Under the pieces are notes generated by a model, which was given only the letters and a program-made list of their open reading frames with translations, was not told where the DNA came from and did no database searches. A DNA stretch of 64,000 nucleotides from Branchiostoma floridae (Eukaryota > Chordata > Leptocardii > Amphioxiformes > Branchiostomatidae): positions 33,388,946 through 33,452,945 of the forward strand of contig NC_049980.1 in the NCBI RefSeq assembly GCF_000003815.2. The letters are read 5' to 3'. The position numbers were made by a program, and so were the translations under genes. This document shows, piece by piece, positions 35,559 through 46,416 of the stretch (position 1 is the stretch's first letter; every line of letters starts with the position of its first letter).

Positions 35559-37327
35559 AGCTTATAACAAACCATTTTAAACAAAGTACAAGTATAGATT
35601 TCGTAGCGTTCGAGACGCCCTCTGTCTCTTCATCAACCTGGTAGAACTCGTCTAGGACTTCTTTTGTCACTTGACGACTGATAGACGCTGTCACGTGACA
35701 AGACAAAGTCATAAACAGGTCTGAGCTGTCTGCCTCATTTTTGACATTTTTGCAAGGATTCAGCTATTTCCCGAAATGATCCGAAATGACTTTGGAAAGC
35801 GTACTATACTGATAGAACCTGATCTACGTAGCACACTTATACTATCTTAAGGATAAACGGAATGCTTATCATGTCTGATAGCGAGCATACGTGTTGCGCG
35901 TGCACGGCAAAGCTAGTGCCTTTCGACAGGACGGCGCCTAACCGCAAACTATTGCAGTTCCACCAAAATTGCTAGAAGGCGCTTTTGATCAAAATTCGTA
36001 AATGTTCCGTAAAACGTGTATCGACTTCCGTAAAATTCGTATGAATGCTTTGGCACCGCCATATACATGAATTTGTCTACTCCCGGAGTTTTTGAAAAAT
36101 CTATTCAATAAAATTCAATAAAATTCCGTCAAGTTCGTGTGTTTTTTAGTAGTGGTCTACTAGTGGATTGCATGAAAAGATAACCCCTACAGTGTACAAA
36201 TAGGTAATTTTAAATATATCAAAGAATGTTTAGAACATTTACAATATTGTTGTGTCAACCAATAATGTAAATGATAGACTCAACTTGTTGATATATTGAT
36301 ACTTATTCGTAGACATTCATGTAGGTACACTTCTTTGTTCACATATAACGTGATATTTGTCGCTGTACTTTTGTGTGTCAATAAAGATCCATATGAATAC
36401 CGTGATTTTCGTATGTATTTCATAAAATTCGTATAGATTTTGTGAAATCCCCATAACTATAAGGTACTCGGTCCTCACAAGTGGATCGCTTGATTTCCAT
36501 AGAACGTTTATGAATTCTGTAAAATTTGTGTCCTCCATGCACCCCTATACACGAATTGGTCTACAACCGGAAGGGTTGGGGCGGCATGCTTCCATTCAAA
36601 CCAAGGCTAAGCACACACGTGTAGTATTACCCACCGTGCCCAAGTAGTATTACGCACACGCCGCACCCGTGTAGTATTCCTGACTGCATGTGATACTGCA
36701 CCATACAACCACCGCCGTATCACGACCATAGCATGAAGGAACGGACAATATCTGCCTGCAAAATTTACATATGAAGGCCTCCCGCCGTTCGGAAAGGTAT
36801 TGTGTTTCTACTTTGCTTTATGGTGATACGGGAGGGTCTGTATGGGGGGACCTGGCAACGGTAAATCCAGGAGGACGACAACTTGTTTTGGTAGCGGTCT
36901 CATTGGATTATTCCATGTAGGTGTCTCAGACAATTAAGGCTTTGAGCATCGATATAACAAAAACTGGCGTTTTATTTCGCGATACGAATGATTTTTTATT
37001 AGCGTGTGACGATGAATTCAGGATAACAATTAAAGTGCTAATAGCGACGACCAAATACGTTTTAACGAATAATTTGCCGGCCAGAGAGTCATAGGGTGAG
37101 TCTAGCTACGATCACAATTTTGTCGTTGTATATTCACATCATGTTATCACTTGCATGTGGATTTTATGTGCATGCTTATTCTGTACAATAAGTGCCTGTA
37201 GTTTTGTGCAGTTATGTATCTTGATATGGGCTAATTAATTGTACATCGGAATAAACTAGTACTCAACGGTGAATTCCTTATCACCACGGTCTGTACTTGT
37301 ATTGTTAGAGCATAAATGTACAATGAA
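35559..37327. other. Non-coding stretch, repeats with ATTCGTAT-type motifs
   Basis: Between about 35990 and 36540 short phrases such as AAAATTCGTA, CCGTAAA and TTCGTATG recur irregularly, probably a decayed dispersed repeat also seen near 43590-43660. AATAAA signals lie near 36108 and could end the LRR-Ig transcript. No exon supported. Confidence 0.45.
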
Positions 37328-37553
37328 GTACTCTCAAAGCAGAGGCTGGTGAGGAGGATTGTGACATTTTCGGAACATTTCCCGTTTTCTGTCTTCACTT
37401 TGCTGCGCCGCGTGCCTGCGAAGCTGGTATGTTATGATATACGCGTATGCGCCGCGAAGGGCAGTTATACCGGCACCGAACGGATAGAAGACGAGACATA
37501 CGATAAATTGGTCTGAGACAATTTTCCCCACCAAACCTCTGCTTGGACAGTAC
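37328..37553. mobile_element. MITE, CAAGCAGAGG family
   Basis: Left end GTACTCTCAAAGCAGAGG and right end CCTCTGCTTGGACAGTAC are inverted copies, 226 bp apart. The terminus is shared with 61863-62005 and with single ends near 57615, 58060, 59590, 60390 and 60615. The interior GCGCCGCGTGCCTGCGAAGC recurs at about 48685 and 53045. Confidence 0.8.
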
Positions 37554-37846
37554 AATAAAGGTCTTTCATTCATTCATACCCGGCTCCATGCATCCCCGCA
37601 GGACGGGCACGTGCAAGGCGCACTGTACCGGCGTGATAGACATTGTAGACAGCATGGGCCGGATAGTGTGCACCGATAAAAACCTAACCGCTCTTCTCCC
37701 TTACACCACATCTTTCTCGTCCTGGAGTCACGTAGGGCAGAAAACTCGCAAAAATTCCCCTCTTGGTAGCTAGCCAGCGACCGTGGGTAAAAAAAAATCG
37801 TTCCTTTCTTATCATTCCAAGATCGGCAAACAATCAGATCTTTACG

Positions 37847-40800
37847 ATGGAATTCTTGAGACCACAGTGCCACGGAGCTGAGAGAAAAAGTACAACGCGA
37901 CCGACCGCCACCTTGAACTCTCTACTAGCATTGATTTGCGCGGTAACGTTAACACTAGCGCCTTGTCAGATCGCAGGTAACCCGCTACCGACAGTGCTGA
38001 GCACCGAGACGACAGCCACAACCGGCGGGCCACCAAGCGATGAGTCCCCGACGGAGAACACCACAGCCCCCGCTGCTGGCCCTCTACGGGACTTTGAGGT
38101 GGAGGGAAAGTGGGAGATCCCCGACGTCTCCACCTACGACGCCCTGGTGGAACGCTTCGCCAACGGCAGCGAGTTTCTGAACTACACCGCGGTCGTCAGG
38201 TGGGGAAATACCTGTCGCAAGTACGTGGACTACTACTACGACACGGCGTCCCTGGAGCTGACTGAGAAAATGAACTCTCTAAGGCACAGGACCCGGTACC
38301 AGGCCTCGCCACCGGCCGCCAGTAACGCCTGGCTCGACGTGAAACTCGCCAGCTGGGTCACTGATTGGGACCTCATTCAGTACAAAGTAGGTGAAATCTT
38401 GTTATGGATCTAACTATTAAGGTTTTCCAACAGAGTGGAAGGTATGGCGGAACAGGTGCTTCTTGTTATGTTACGCATTTTCAAGGCCGCCATACCGATA
38501 TTTATGTGTAGATACGATTTGATATCTCTGTCAAACGATTGTTCACTCTGTTTTCTGTTTTCAAATATCTGAAATTGTTAGTTTGTACCTCTGTTCTCTA
38601 CCGATGTGTAACTTTATCGTGTACTTTCTTTGCGTGTATTGTAATGACACATCAATAAAAATTCCTTCTTTCCTTTTGTCCCTCCCCCTTCGTTCTTCCT
38701 TCCTCCCTCCTCTATACCTTTCTTCCTGGCTTCCTTCCATCTTCCCGGCTTCCTTCCACCTTCCTCCCCTCCCATAAGTTTCCTTCCTTCGTCCTCTACC
38801 CTCTTTCTTTCCTTCCTTCCATCCTCCCTGGCTTCCTTCCTGACTTCCTACGTTCGTTCGCGCGTTTTTTCTCCCTCTCTTCACACATTCACTCGTCAAT
38901 TACGATTTACTTTCGTCGAGAAGGCTATATTTTGGGCGTGTCTGTCTATGTGTGTATGTGTGTGGGGGAACTAAAAACTCGAGAAGCCTTGTATGGATCC
39001 TGATGAATTTAGTAAGTGGGCATGGTTTAGGAAAACTAAGGTCTGGTTCGATGATAGGGCTCCTAGCGGATTTTCAACGTACTGCCGCGGAACTACCATT
39101 TTTCAAATCCCTTTTTATGTATTGACAAGGGAAGCCCCAGCCGTGTAGGAGCGATCTGGGGTAGAGAGGAGGTGGGCAGCCGTGAGAGCGAGCCGGACCA
39201 GCCCACCTCCCATGCCGTCATCTCCTCCTGTGTTCCTTCCTTCCTTCCTTCATTCCTTCATCTATCTATTTATCTATCTATTCCCAAGGGAAGGCCCAGC
39301 CGTATGGAAGCGATCTGGGGCAGAGAAGGTGGGAACCCATAAGAGCGAACCCGACCTGCCCATTCATTCGTTTCTTCTTTCCTTCCGTCAATCCTTCACT
39401 CCCTCACTCATTCATTCATTCTCCAGGGAAGCCCCAGTCGTGTTGGAGCGATCTGGGGCCGAGAGGAGGTGGGGAGCCGTGAGAGCGAGCCGGACCAGCC
39501 CACCTCCCATGCCGTCATCTCCTCCTGCGTTCATTCATTCCTTCATTCCTTCCCTATCTATCTATCTATTCCCAGGGACGCCCCAGTCGTCATCTCCTCC
39601 TGCGTTCGTTCATTCCTTCATTCCTTCATTCCTTCATTCATCTATCTATCTATTTATTCCCCAGGGAAGCCCCAGCCGTGTAGGAGCGATCTGGGGCCGA
39701 GAGGAGGTGGGAAGCCGTGAGAGCGAGCCCGACCTGCCCATTCATTCGTTTGTTTCTTGCTTCCTTCCTTCCGTCAGTCATTCACTCATTCATTCCTTCA
39801 TTCATTCATCTATCTATCTATTTATTCCCCAGGGGAGCCCCAGCCGTGTAGGAGCGATCTGGGGTAGAGAAGAAGTGGGAAGCCGTGAGAGCGAACCCGA
39901 TCAGCCCACCTCCCATGCCGTCATCTCCTCCTGTGTTCCTTCCTTCCTTCCTTCATTCCTTCATCTATCTATTTATCTATCTATTCCCAAGGGAAGGCCC
40001 AGCCGTATGGGAGCGATCTGGGGCAGAGAAGGTGGGAACCCATGAGAGCGAACCCGACCTGCCCATTCATTCGTTTCTTCTTTCCTTCCGTCAATCCTTC
40101 ACTAACTCATTCATCCATTCCCCAGGGAAGCCCCAGCCGTGTTGGTGCGATCTGGGGCCGAGCGGAAGTGGGCAGCCGTGAGAGTGAACCCGATCAGCCC
40201 ACCTCCCATGCCATCATCTCCTCATGTGACCGTTCATTCATTCATTCATTCATTCATTCATTCATTCATTCATTCATCTATCTATCTATCTATTCCCCAG
40301 GGAAGCCCCAGTCGTGTAGGAGCGATCTGGGGTAGAGAAGAAGTGGGAAGCCGTGAGAGCGAGCCCGACCTGCCCACCTCCCACGCCGTCATCTCCTCCT
40401 GCGTTCATTCATTCATTCCTTCATCTATCTATCTATCTATTCCCCAGGGGAGCCCCAGCCGTGTAGGAGCGATCTGGGGTAGAGAAGAAGTGGGAAGCCG
40501 TGAGAGCGAGCCCGACCTGCCCACCTCCCACGCCGTCATCTCCTCCTGCGTTCATTCATTCATTCCTTCATCTATCTATCTATCTATTCCCCAGGGGAGC
40601 CCCAGTCGTGTAGGAGCCATCTGGGGCAGAGAAGAGGTGGGAAGCCGTGAGAGCGAGCCGGACCAGCCCACCTCCCATGCCGTCATTTCCGCATGTGACC
40701 TGTCGTACGACGCCATACGCGTCATGAAGAGGGAACATCCCCAGCTGGACTGCGCAGACTTGAGACCCTCGCTCAAGGTAAGATCTCTTCTTGTATTTCG

Positions 40801-42616
40801 TCTCTTTTCTCAACGTCAATGCCACTGTGGACACCACGAACCAAGACCCGAAGGCCACTTAAATGTTACATGAGTAGGGAAGGGACAGCGTTTCGTCCTC
40901 CTATGAATAATGTCAGAAATATCATGATTGAGGCAAGTTCGACTCACTGATTATAAGAGTGAGAAGGACCATCTGATCTGACACAATAGTCGAAGTGGGG
41001 GCAATACACAAGCACAAACACACACATACAGACACACACACACACATATACGTGCACATTCACTAGCACACACACGCGCACATACACACACACACACACA
41101 CACATACACACAAACTCTCTCACGTGACACACATCTAAAGATATTGATTGTCATCATTATCGCAATATTCATAAATGCATACTTTTCTGCAGTTTCCTGA
41201 TCTTTCCTATATTTATTTTTCATGTCTAGGTGGACGACTATCGACTCCGCATCGGGCTGGAAGACGAGAACAGCGTTCGTCTGTTCGAGGTGTCGCTGGA
41301 CCGCTATCTCCTCACCGACTACCTCTTCAACTCCTGGCCCTTTGGCGCGATGGAAGTGGAGGTACAGTTATTCAGGTGTCTTCTATGTAACGTCATGTGT
41401 TATCTATTATAGTCCCGTTTCACAAGGTGCTACGATCTCGCGGGGATCGCCGAGCGAGCAAAGATTTGATCGCTAAACGAATTTTGTAGATAAAATGATT
41501 TTGTGTCTCAAGCAACGGGATAGACTTTGGGAATGGCCCCTGCAACAATATGTAAATGTGTTATAGTATATAGTACTGCATATGTCTAGATGATGGAGTA
41601 AATAGTAAGACACTAGTGTGTAAAATATGGTAAGGGAATGCTCGTGTAAATATTCTATAATGATTGTGTTTAGTTTTAAGTGATTATCTTTGAATGTTTT
41701 GTAATTTATAACTTGTGAATAAAATGTGAGAAAAAAAAAAAACAAAAAAAAAAAACGGGATAGACTTTGAAAAATAGCCACGGTCTTCATCAATTTTTTA
41801 CCGTTCCAAATCTACCAGTTACTTGAGTGACTGTTATCTGTGTATTTTATGACCTGGATGTCAATCCTTCATCGACATACTTTGCTAGTTGCGTATTTTT
41901 TTAAACTTATCAAGTTGCTTTGTAACTGCTATCTAGCACCTGTAACTTAATACCTAGATATCAGTTACCTTCACAATCTATAATAGTAATAGATAGCTAC
42001 ATGTATCTATTTGAGTAATTGTGATCTTGTGTATCTCATTACCTGGATGTCTATTCTTTAAAACCTATCAAGTGGCTTTGTAATACCCTGGATACCAGAC
42101 CCCAGGCCGATCTCAAAATATCTATCATGTGGGATAGATATTAGTGAGACCGGGCTGTGGTCTGGTATCCAGGCTAGCTTTGTAACAGCTATCTAGTGTA
42201 TCTTATTACCAGGATATTTAACCTTCGTGATCACAATTTATCTGTTTCAGTAACTGTGATCTTGCATATCTTATTACTAGTACTTGGATCAAGTTGGATG
42301 TCTAATTTTATGGACGTTCCATCCACACGTACAGATAGAGATCGCGGGAAACATCACCGAGGAGTCGGTGCGAAGTCTCGGGGCCGTCGCGGCCGCCCTG
42401 GAGGAAGAATTTCCCGGTCTGCGCCGCTCCACCTACAGCAAGGGCGGGCTGTTCCTTCCCGAGGCCGAGGGCACCGTGGCGGGGCTGATGTGCGGCGGGG
42501 AGGGGTGGCCCTGCTCCGGGGACTACACGTGCGTGCCGCGGGGACAGAGGTGCGACGGGGTCGCCGACTGTGGCGACGGAAGTGACGAAAGACAATGTCC
42601 TTCTGACCGGAAGTGA
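37847..42616 (+). CDS. Secreted protein with C-terminal LDL-receptor class A domain
   Basis: Four exons in phase 0 (37847-38386, 40595-40777, 41230-41361, 42335-42616) give 378 aa. An N-terminal hydrophobic stretch (NSLLALICAVTLTLAPCQIA, about aa 28-48) is a signal peptide or anchor. A Thr/Pro-rich spacer follows, then an unrecognised domain of about 250 residues with N-glycosylation sites (NGSE, NYTA) and motifs YVDYYYDTASLEL, CDLSYDAIRVMKREHP and RLRIGLEDENSVRLFEVSLD. It ends with one LDLa module (about 338-373) with six cysteines and the calcium-binding pattern CDGVADCGDGSDERQC. No transmembrane segment follows, so it is probably secreted. LDLa modules bind ligands in a calcium-dependent way; the role here is unknown. 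Intron 1 holds a minisatellite made from exon 2's own 5' half. An AATAAA at 42989 is a likely polyadenylation signal. Confidence 0.78.
38655..38880. repeat. CTTC-rich low-complexity tract in intron 1
   Basis: Irregular runs of TTCC, CCTT and TCCC over about 225 bp. Open frames across it are artefacts of the pyrimidine bias. Confidence 0.85.
39127..40594 (+). repeat. Exon-border minisatellite: ten copies of acceptor plus exon 5' half
   Basis: Copies begin near 39127, 39287, 39424, 39573, 39662, 39830, 39988, 40124, 40298 and 40446, and the real exon starts at 40595. Each has a (TTCA)n/(TCTA)n tract, TTCCCCAG, then about 100 bp nearly identical to the start of the real exon (GGAAGCCCCAGCCGTGTAGG, AGCGATCTGGGG, CCGTGAGAGCGA, GCCGTCATCTCC) before dropping back into TTCATTC. 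Copies 1-3 and 6-8 are almost the same, giving a higher-order repeat of about 700 bp. Copy 4 has an internal deletion. The exon's unique second half is absent from all copies. Confidence 0.93.
41000..41115. repeat. (CA)n microsatellite
   Basis: Interrupted CACACA/CATACA tract within the intron between the second and third exons of the LDLa gene. Confidence 0.95.
41530..41755 (+). mobile_element. Retroposed sequence with poly-A tail and target-site duplication
   Basis: An insert of about 225 bp ends with AATAAA (41718-41723) and, 7 nt later, a tract of A residues (one C). It is flanked on both sides by CGGGATAGACTTTG (41516-41529 and 41756-41769), a 14-16 bp target-site duplication. This is the signature of LINE-machinery retroposition. 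The body carries no recognisable coding sequence; it looks like the 3' UTR end of an mRNA or an unknown SINE. It sits in the last intron of the LDLa gene, in the same orientation. Confidence 0.9.
42087..42175. mobile_element. Short MITE or hairpin
   Basis: CCTGGATACCAGACC at the left and GGTCTGGTATCCAGG at the right are inverted copies continuing with mismatches to a short loop. It sits inside the last intron of the LDLa gene. Confidence 0.75.
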
Positions 42617-43195
42617 CGACAGACATCGTCCTTCCTAATACTTCGTATTATTATACTTTGTATATATATATTTTTTGTATTATCACAGGCAGCTATTGCT
42701 GGTGTCTGCTGCGAGATTAGTTCTTATTTCGTCCTCTTCACGAGTCAAGCAAGTGTCTGATGTCTGAAACATTCGTACTTTAATATGAAATACCAATTCC
42801 ATTGCCAATGCAACGAACGATGCACTTATTTATATACGTTGGTGTAAGGTAAACAGAAAGGGTAGAGCTACCTGAAGATAAAAGTTAAACTTTTATTTTA
42901 CGCTTTGGTGGTTTTGGCCAACTTACGCAGGTATATTACCTGTTTATTTTGTTTTTGTTCTGTGAAAGTTGATGGTTTTCTACAAGAAAATAAAATGATG
43001 TTTGAGAACTCTTCCGTCTGTTGAGTTGATTTAGCCGCGAGATCCACTTCGAGTCGCATCTACTTTGTTTGTTTCGCACTTTCGCACACGCTTAAGCTGA
43101 TGAACTATATAATGGGCCCGGGTTTAAATATCCAAAACTTGTTCTTAGATACAATTCCATCTCTACTGGAGAAAAAAAACGGAGATTTACTTCCG
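42617..43195 (+). other. 3' UTR and downstream region of the LDLa gene
   Basis: No coding content. AATAAA at 42989-42994 would end the transcript about 400 nt after the stop codon. Confidence 0.5.
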
Positions 43196-43320
43196 GACGT
43201 TTTGAGTGACATCCATCACTCTTCTTCAGCGTCACTAGAATGAACTGGCAGGAACAATTCAATACAATCATATACAGCTAACTAGAAAAACTGATTGTTT
43301 ACCTGGATGTCTAACCTTCA
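43196..43320. repeat. Dispersed repeat, second copy
   Basis: GAGTGACATCCATCACTCTT with CTTCAGCGTCACTAGAATGA matches 33075-33135, followed by CTGGATGTCTAACCTTCATA, the phrase that also borders the 24724 hairpin family. Confidence 0.7.
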
Positions 43321-43799
43321 TAAACATCAGAAACTTCATTTAGTTTCCATCCATTTTGCTCAGCTTCTAGGAAAACTAGCCTCGGTGAACAACGTTCTGC
43401 AAGGTGCAAAAGTCTTCTTCGTCATTCACCACATCTTAAAACTACCCCCATGGAATGGACAACAATATCTTGTTTTCAGCATTATAAGTGTTTTATTCCC
43501 ATCAAATGGAATGTAACATTTACAGTCGAACATGTTGACTATCTACAGTACCTCTATGAATGCAACAAACACTCTTGTTATCAAACTTCGTACAACCGTC
43601 GTAAGATTTAAAAACTGGGGACATTCGTGGGGATATTCGTGTCGTATAAGATATGGCTTACAGAGTCTTGTTACAAAAAAGGCTGTCTTAGATCCATGTC
43701 GGCAGGTATTAGTTCGGTCACAGCCTGCTTGAAGATTCGACGGCTTGAAAATGGTATGACGAACTAAGACGAGTCGAGAAGACAGCTCCAAAAAGGGTA

Positions 43800-44205
43800 T
43801 TGTCCTTCAACATCGAATCAACAGAAACACTAAAAAACAAACATCTTCTGGCCACCATTAAAAAAAGGACAAACCGATACAAGAACAGTCGTATTCTCAA
43901 CATGGTCAACCTTCTGAATGCACTCTGTCCGTACATTGAACATGTTAAACTGTTGCAAACTACATGTGACCACTTATACTTATTGTACATGCATAAACTA
44001 GTTGAACCTAGTATCTATATTGGATTTTCTAAAATAATACAATTACAGTCATTAGTTAGTATAAATGTTAGGCTGTATTATAAATCTGCCTAACTCAATG
44101 ATTTTGAGTATCTGTAAAAGAGTGTGCAATCCAACCTATGGCTGCGATGTGCTTTTTTATATCTGATCACAATGATTAAATAAACCATTCACTCGTTCAT
44201 TCAAA
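43800..44205 (+). mobile_element. 3' remnant of a LINE
   Basis: A short frame reads KKRTNRYKNSRILNMVNLLN, resembling the end of LINE reverse-transcriptase proteins and the copy at 26470-26930. About 290 bp later the element ends in AATAAACCATTCACTCGTTC. It is 5'-truncated and decayed. Confidence 0.55.
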
Positions 44206-45491
44206 ATAAAACTAGTTACGTTCACGTGACGTAAACATGGTTTCCATGGGAACGGATAAATAGAATAACGTTACAGTCATTTCCGCAATATTTACAATCC
44301 ATGAAGTGGACAGCGATACACACATTGCAACAAACTCCTTAACTTTCTTATACGAATGTTATGATACTATCACCAATGTAGTGCTAGCATGCTGTGCATT
44401 TATAAGTAGATAGTCCTATTATTGTCTCAAGCACCTGGCCTCCTGGGCTTCTTCAGATCATGGTGGGGTTTTAAGTCCCTGTCACACACAGCCGACCACG
44501 GCCTCCCAAACTTCTCCAGACCATGAGCCATCGTAAGCAGGGACATATGCGGTTGATGGCCGGTCAGCGAAGTTACCAGGCGACTATAATCTTTTAGAAA
44601 TCAACGACAGGAAAGTCACATTCTGATTGGATGCGATCGGGAGCGAAGGGGAGCTAGAATATGGTGGATGCAAGACTGTATCTGTATCTATATAGCCGGT
44701 ATATAGATACATGTGCAAGGCTTCTCCGACCTTGGTTGGGAGTCGTGGGAAGATCAAGGATGTGTGACAGGTACTTAATTCACATAGACTATAGATTTAT
44801 GTACATGGTCATGTTAGCTCGGTAACACAGGTGTGCTAGTCAATATCGAACGAGTATGTAAACACATCGTTTTGTTTTAAACAGCTCCGTTTTGCATAGC
44901 AAAAAAATACTGCGGTACATAATGTTTCATTGGTCATCTGGTACTTCGACTCAACTTACAGGGGAGTATTCTTCCGTTCGTTCAGACCTTTGTAAGTTTC
45001 ATGCGTCCTTTCCAAATTACGGGTGCACCTCCAACCGAGGTGCCCCACCCAGGTTTAGGACCGGGGCCTAACAGTTACCGACTGCGTGTAACTGTGAAAC
45101 TGCTACCAGGTAGGAGGGGGGGGGGGTAATTTATATAAAAAAACTCTCGTGGCAGAATTGCGCCTTTACGTGTATCCTCCCCCTAGAGTTACTTCAGTGA
45201 AATTGCGCCACATTTACGCATGGACATCCTAAAACACGAGGAGGGCGACCACTGAGCGACTCTTCAGCGACCAAAGTGGGTTTTGTTTGGGTTTTATCAA
45301 GATTTGTATTCGGAATGTGACGCACGATGTAAAGCAATGGTGCAAACAAAATTTTTTTTTTTTCCTGTGAAATTCGTTGTCCGATTTATAAATTTTTTGG
45401 TCACTCAGTGGTTCTCTACTGGAAAGGGGCTATATAAGCAGCAAACTTTGCGTTCTGCTACAGCTTACTGTTACTGTACAACATGGGTCCG
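44206..45491. other. Non-coding stretch downstream of the phosphatase gene
   Basis: Lies past the stop codon of the minus-strand phosphatase gene and probably includes its 3' UTR. A G-run (about 45114) and a T-run (about 45353) are present. No clear AATAAA was identified on the minus strand close to the stop. Confidence 0.4.
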
Positions 45492-46416
45492 TTATAGGAC
45501 GCCGGTGGTAAAGTGGATGTCGATGTACTTGGCCAGCCGTCTCCGCCCGCAGCGGTCTAAACCGGTCACCAGGTTGATGATCGTCGCGTCGTCGCTGTTT
45601 ATCTGCTGCCACAAGCTGAGAATCTGCAGAAAGGAAAACACAATTTAGTCACACTACTGCATTTGTTACGGTGAGGTGGTTACGTTACGTTACGTTACGT
45701 TACATGTTTACGTTACGTTACATACGTTACATGAGGTAAATCTTTTGAACCATTCCAGTTAATACCCCATGTTACGCACATCATTGGACATACTATGGTC
45801 TTGCCCTTGTTGGGAAGGCAGATTTTGATGTCGGAAAAAGTGTTGAAGGTTCGGACACCTTCACCTTCGTGGCTTTTATGTTTCGGTTTTCTGTGCACTT
45901 TCAGGTAAACGGTCTTAAGGCTCTTACAAAGAATGAATAAACCATTCCTACACGTTTGTAATGTATTGTCATGGATAACATCCGCGTTCGCATAAATTTG
46001 TGGCAATTTCCAAAAATTAAATAAAAAGTTTTCAACCATACTGTAAATCATACAATGCAGCAGCAAAATGAGAAATACATGCCGTATATTGCAATATGAT
46101 ATCAGAAACGTATACCAATGTCAATGTCAAAGAAGAAAAAAAATGAAAGACCAAAAATGAAAAATCTGTTGTTCGGTATACCATATTCTGTGTGTTGATT
46201 CATTTGTTCAACCATCCTGACCACAAAAGTAAATATTTCTCACCTTCTTCGTGCGCTCCTTGCTCCCTCTGTAGGACTTCTGCACCACCTGCACCATGTG
46301 TTTGGTCAGCTGCGTCCCCGGCAGACACCGCACCAGTTTCTTCCACCCCCCTCCCACGCGCTCAGAGATCAGGTCGAACACCGCCTCCCGTCGGGCGTCC
46401 TCGTCACTAGGAGGGA
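45492..46416 (-). other. Death-domain exons (11 and 12) of the phosphatase gene
   Basis: Exon 11 (46244-46416, acceptor CTCACAG, donor GTGAGA) and exon 12 (45492-45623, acceptor TCTGCAG, stop TAA) encode a six-helix death-domain pattern: [15 protein letters not shown], then [20 protein letters not shown], then [18 protein letters not shown]. The Trp in the second helix, the LxLW of helix 4-5 and the AL/GL-x-x-x-x-RR-x-LA end are typical; the closest familiar layout is FADD-like. Death domains normally form intracellular complexes with other death domains in apoptosis and NF-kB signalling. Confidence 0.88.

Noticed and set aside
39182-40045. Ser/Pro/His-rich 287-codon frame
   Set aside because: Product of the tandem array with (TTCA)n and (TCTA)n; no independent start or conservation. 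Kept only as the array feature.
42196-42585. Arg/Gly-rich frame overlapping LDLa exon 4
   Set aside because: It is the wrong frame of a GC-rich coding exon; the frame used gives a six-cysteine LDLa module.
45492-46416. Death-domain exons as a separate small gene
   Set aside because: No start codon or promoter of their own was found, the first codon is split in the same phase as the exon 10 donor, and only intron sequence lies between. Kept as part of the phosphatase gene, with RNA evidence needed.
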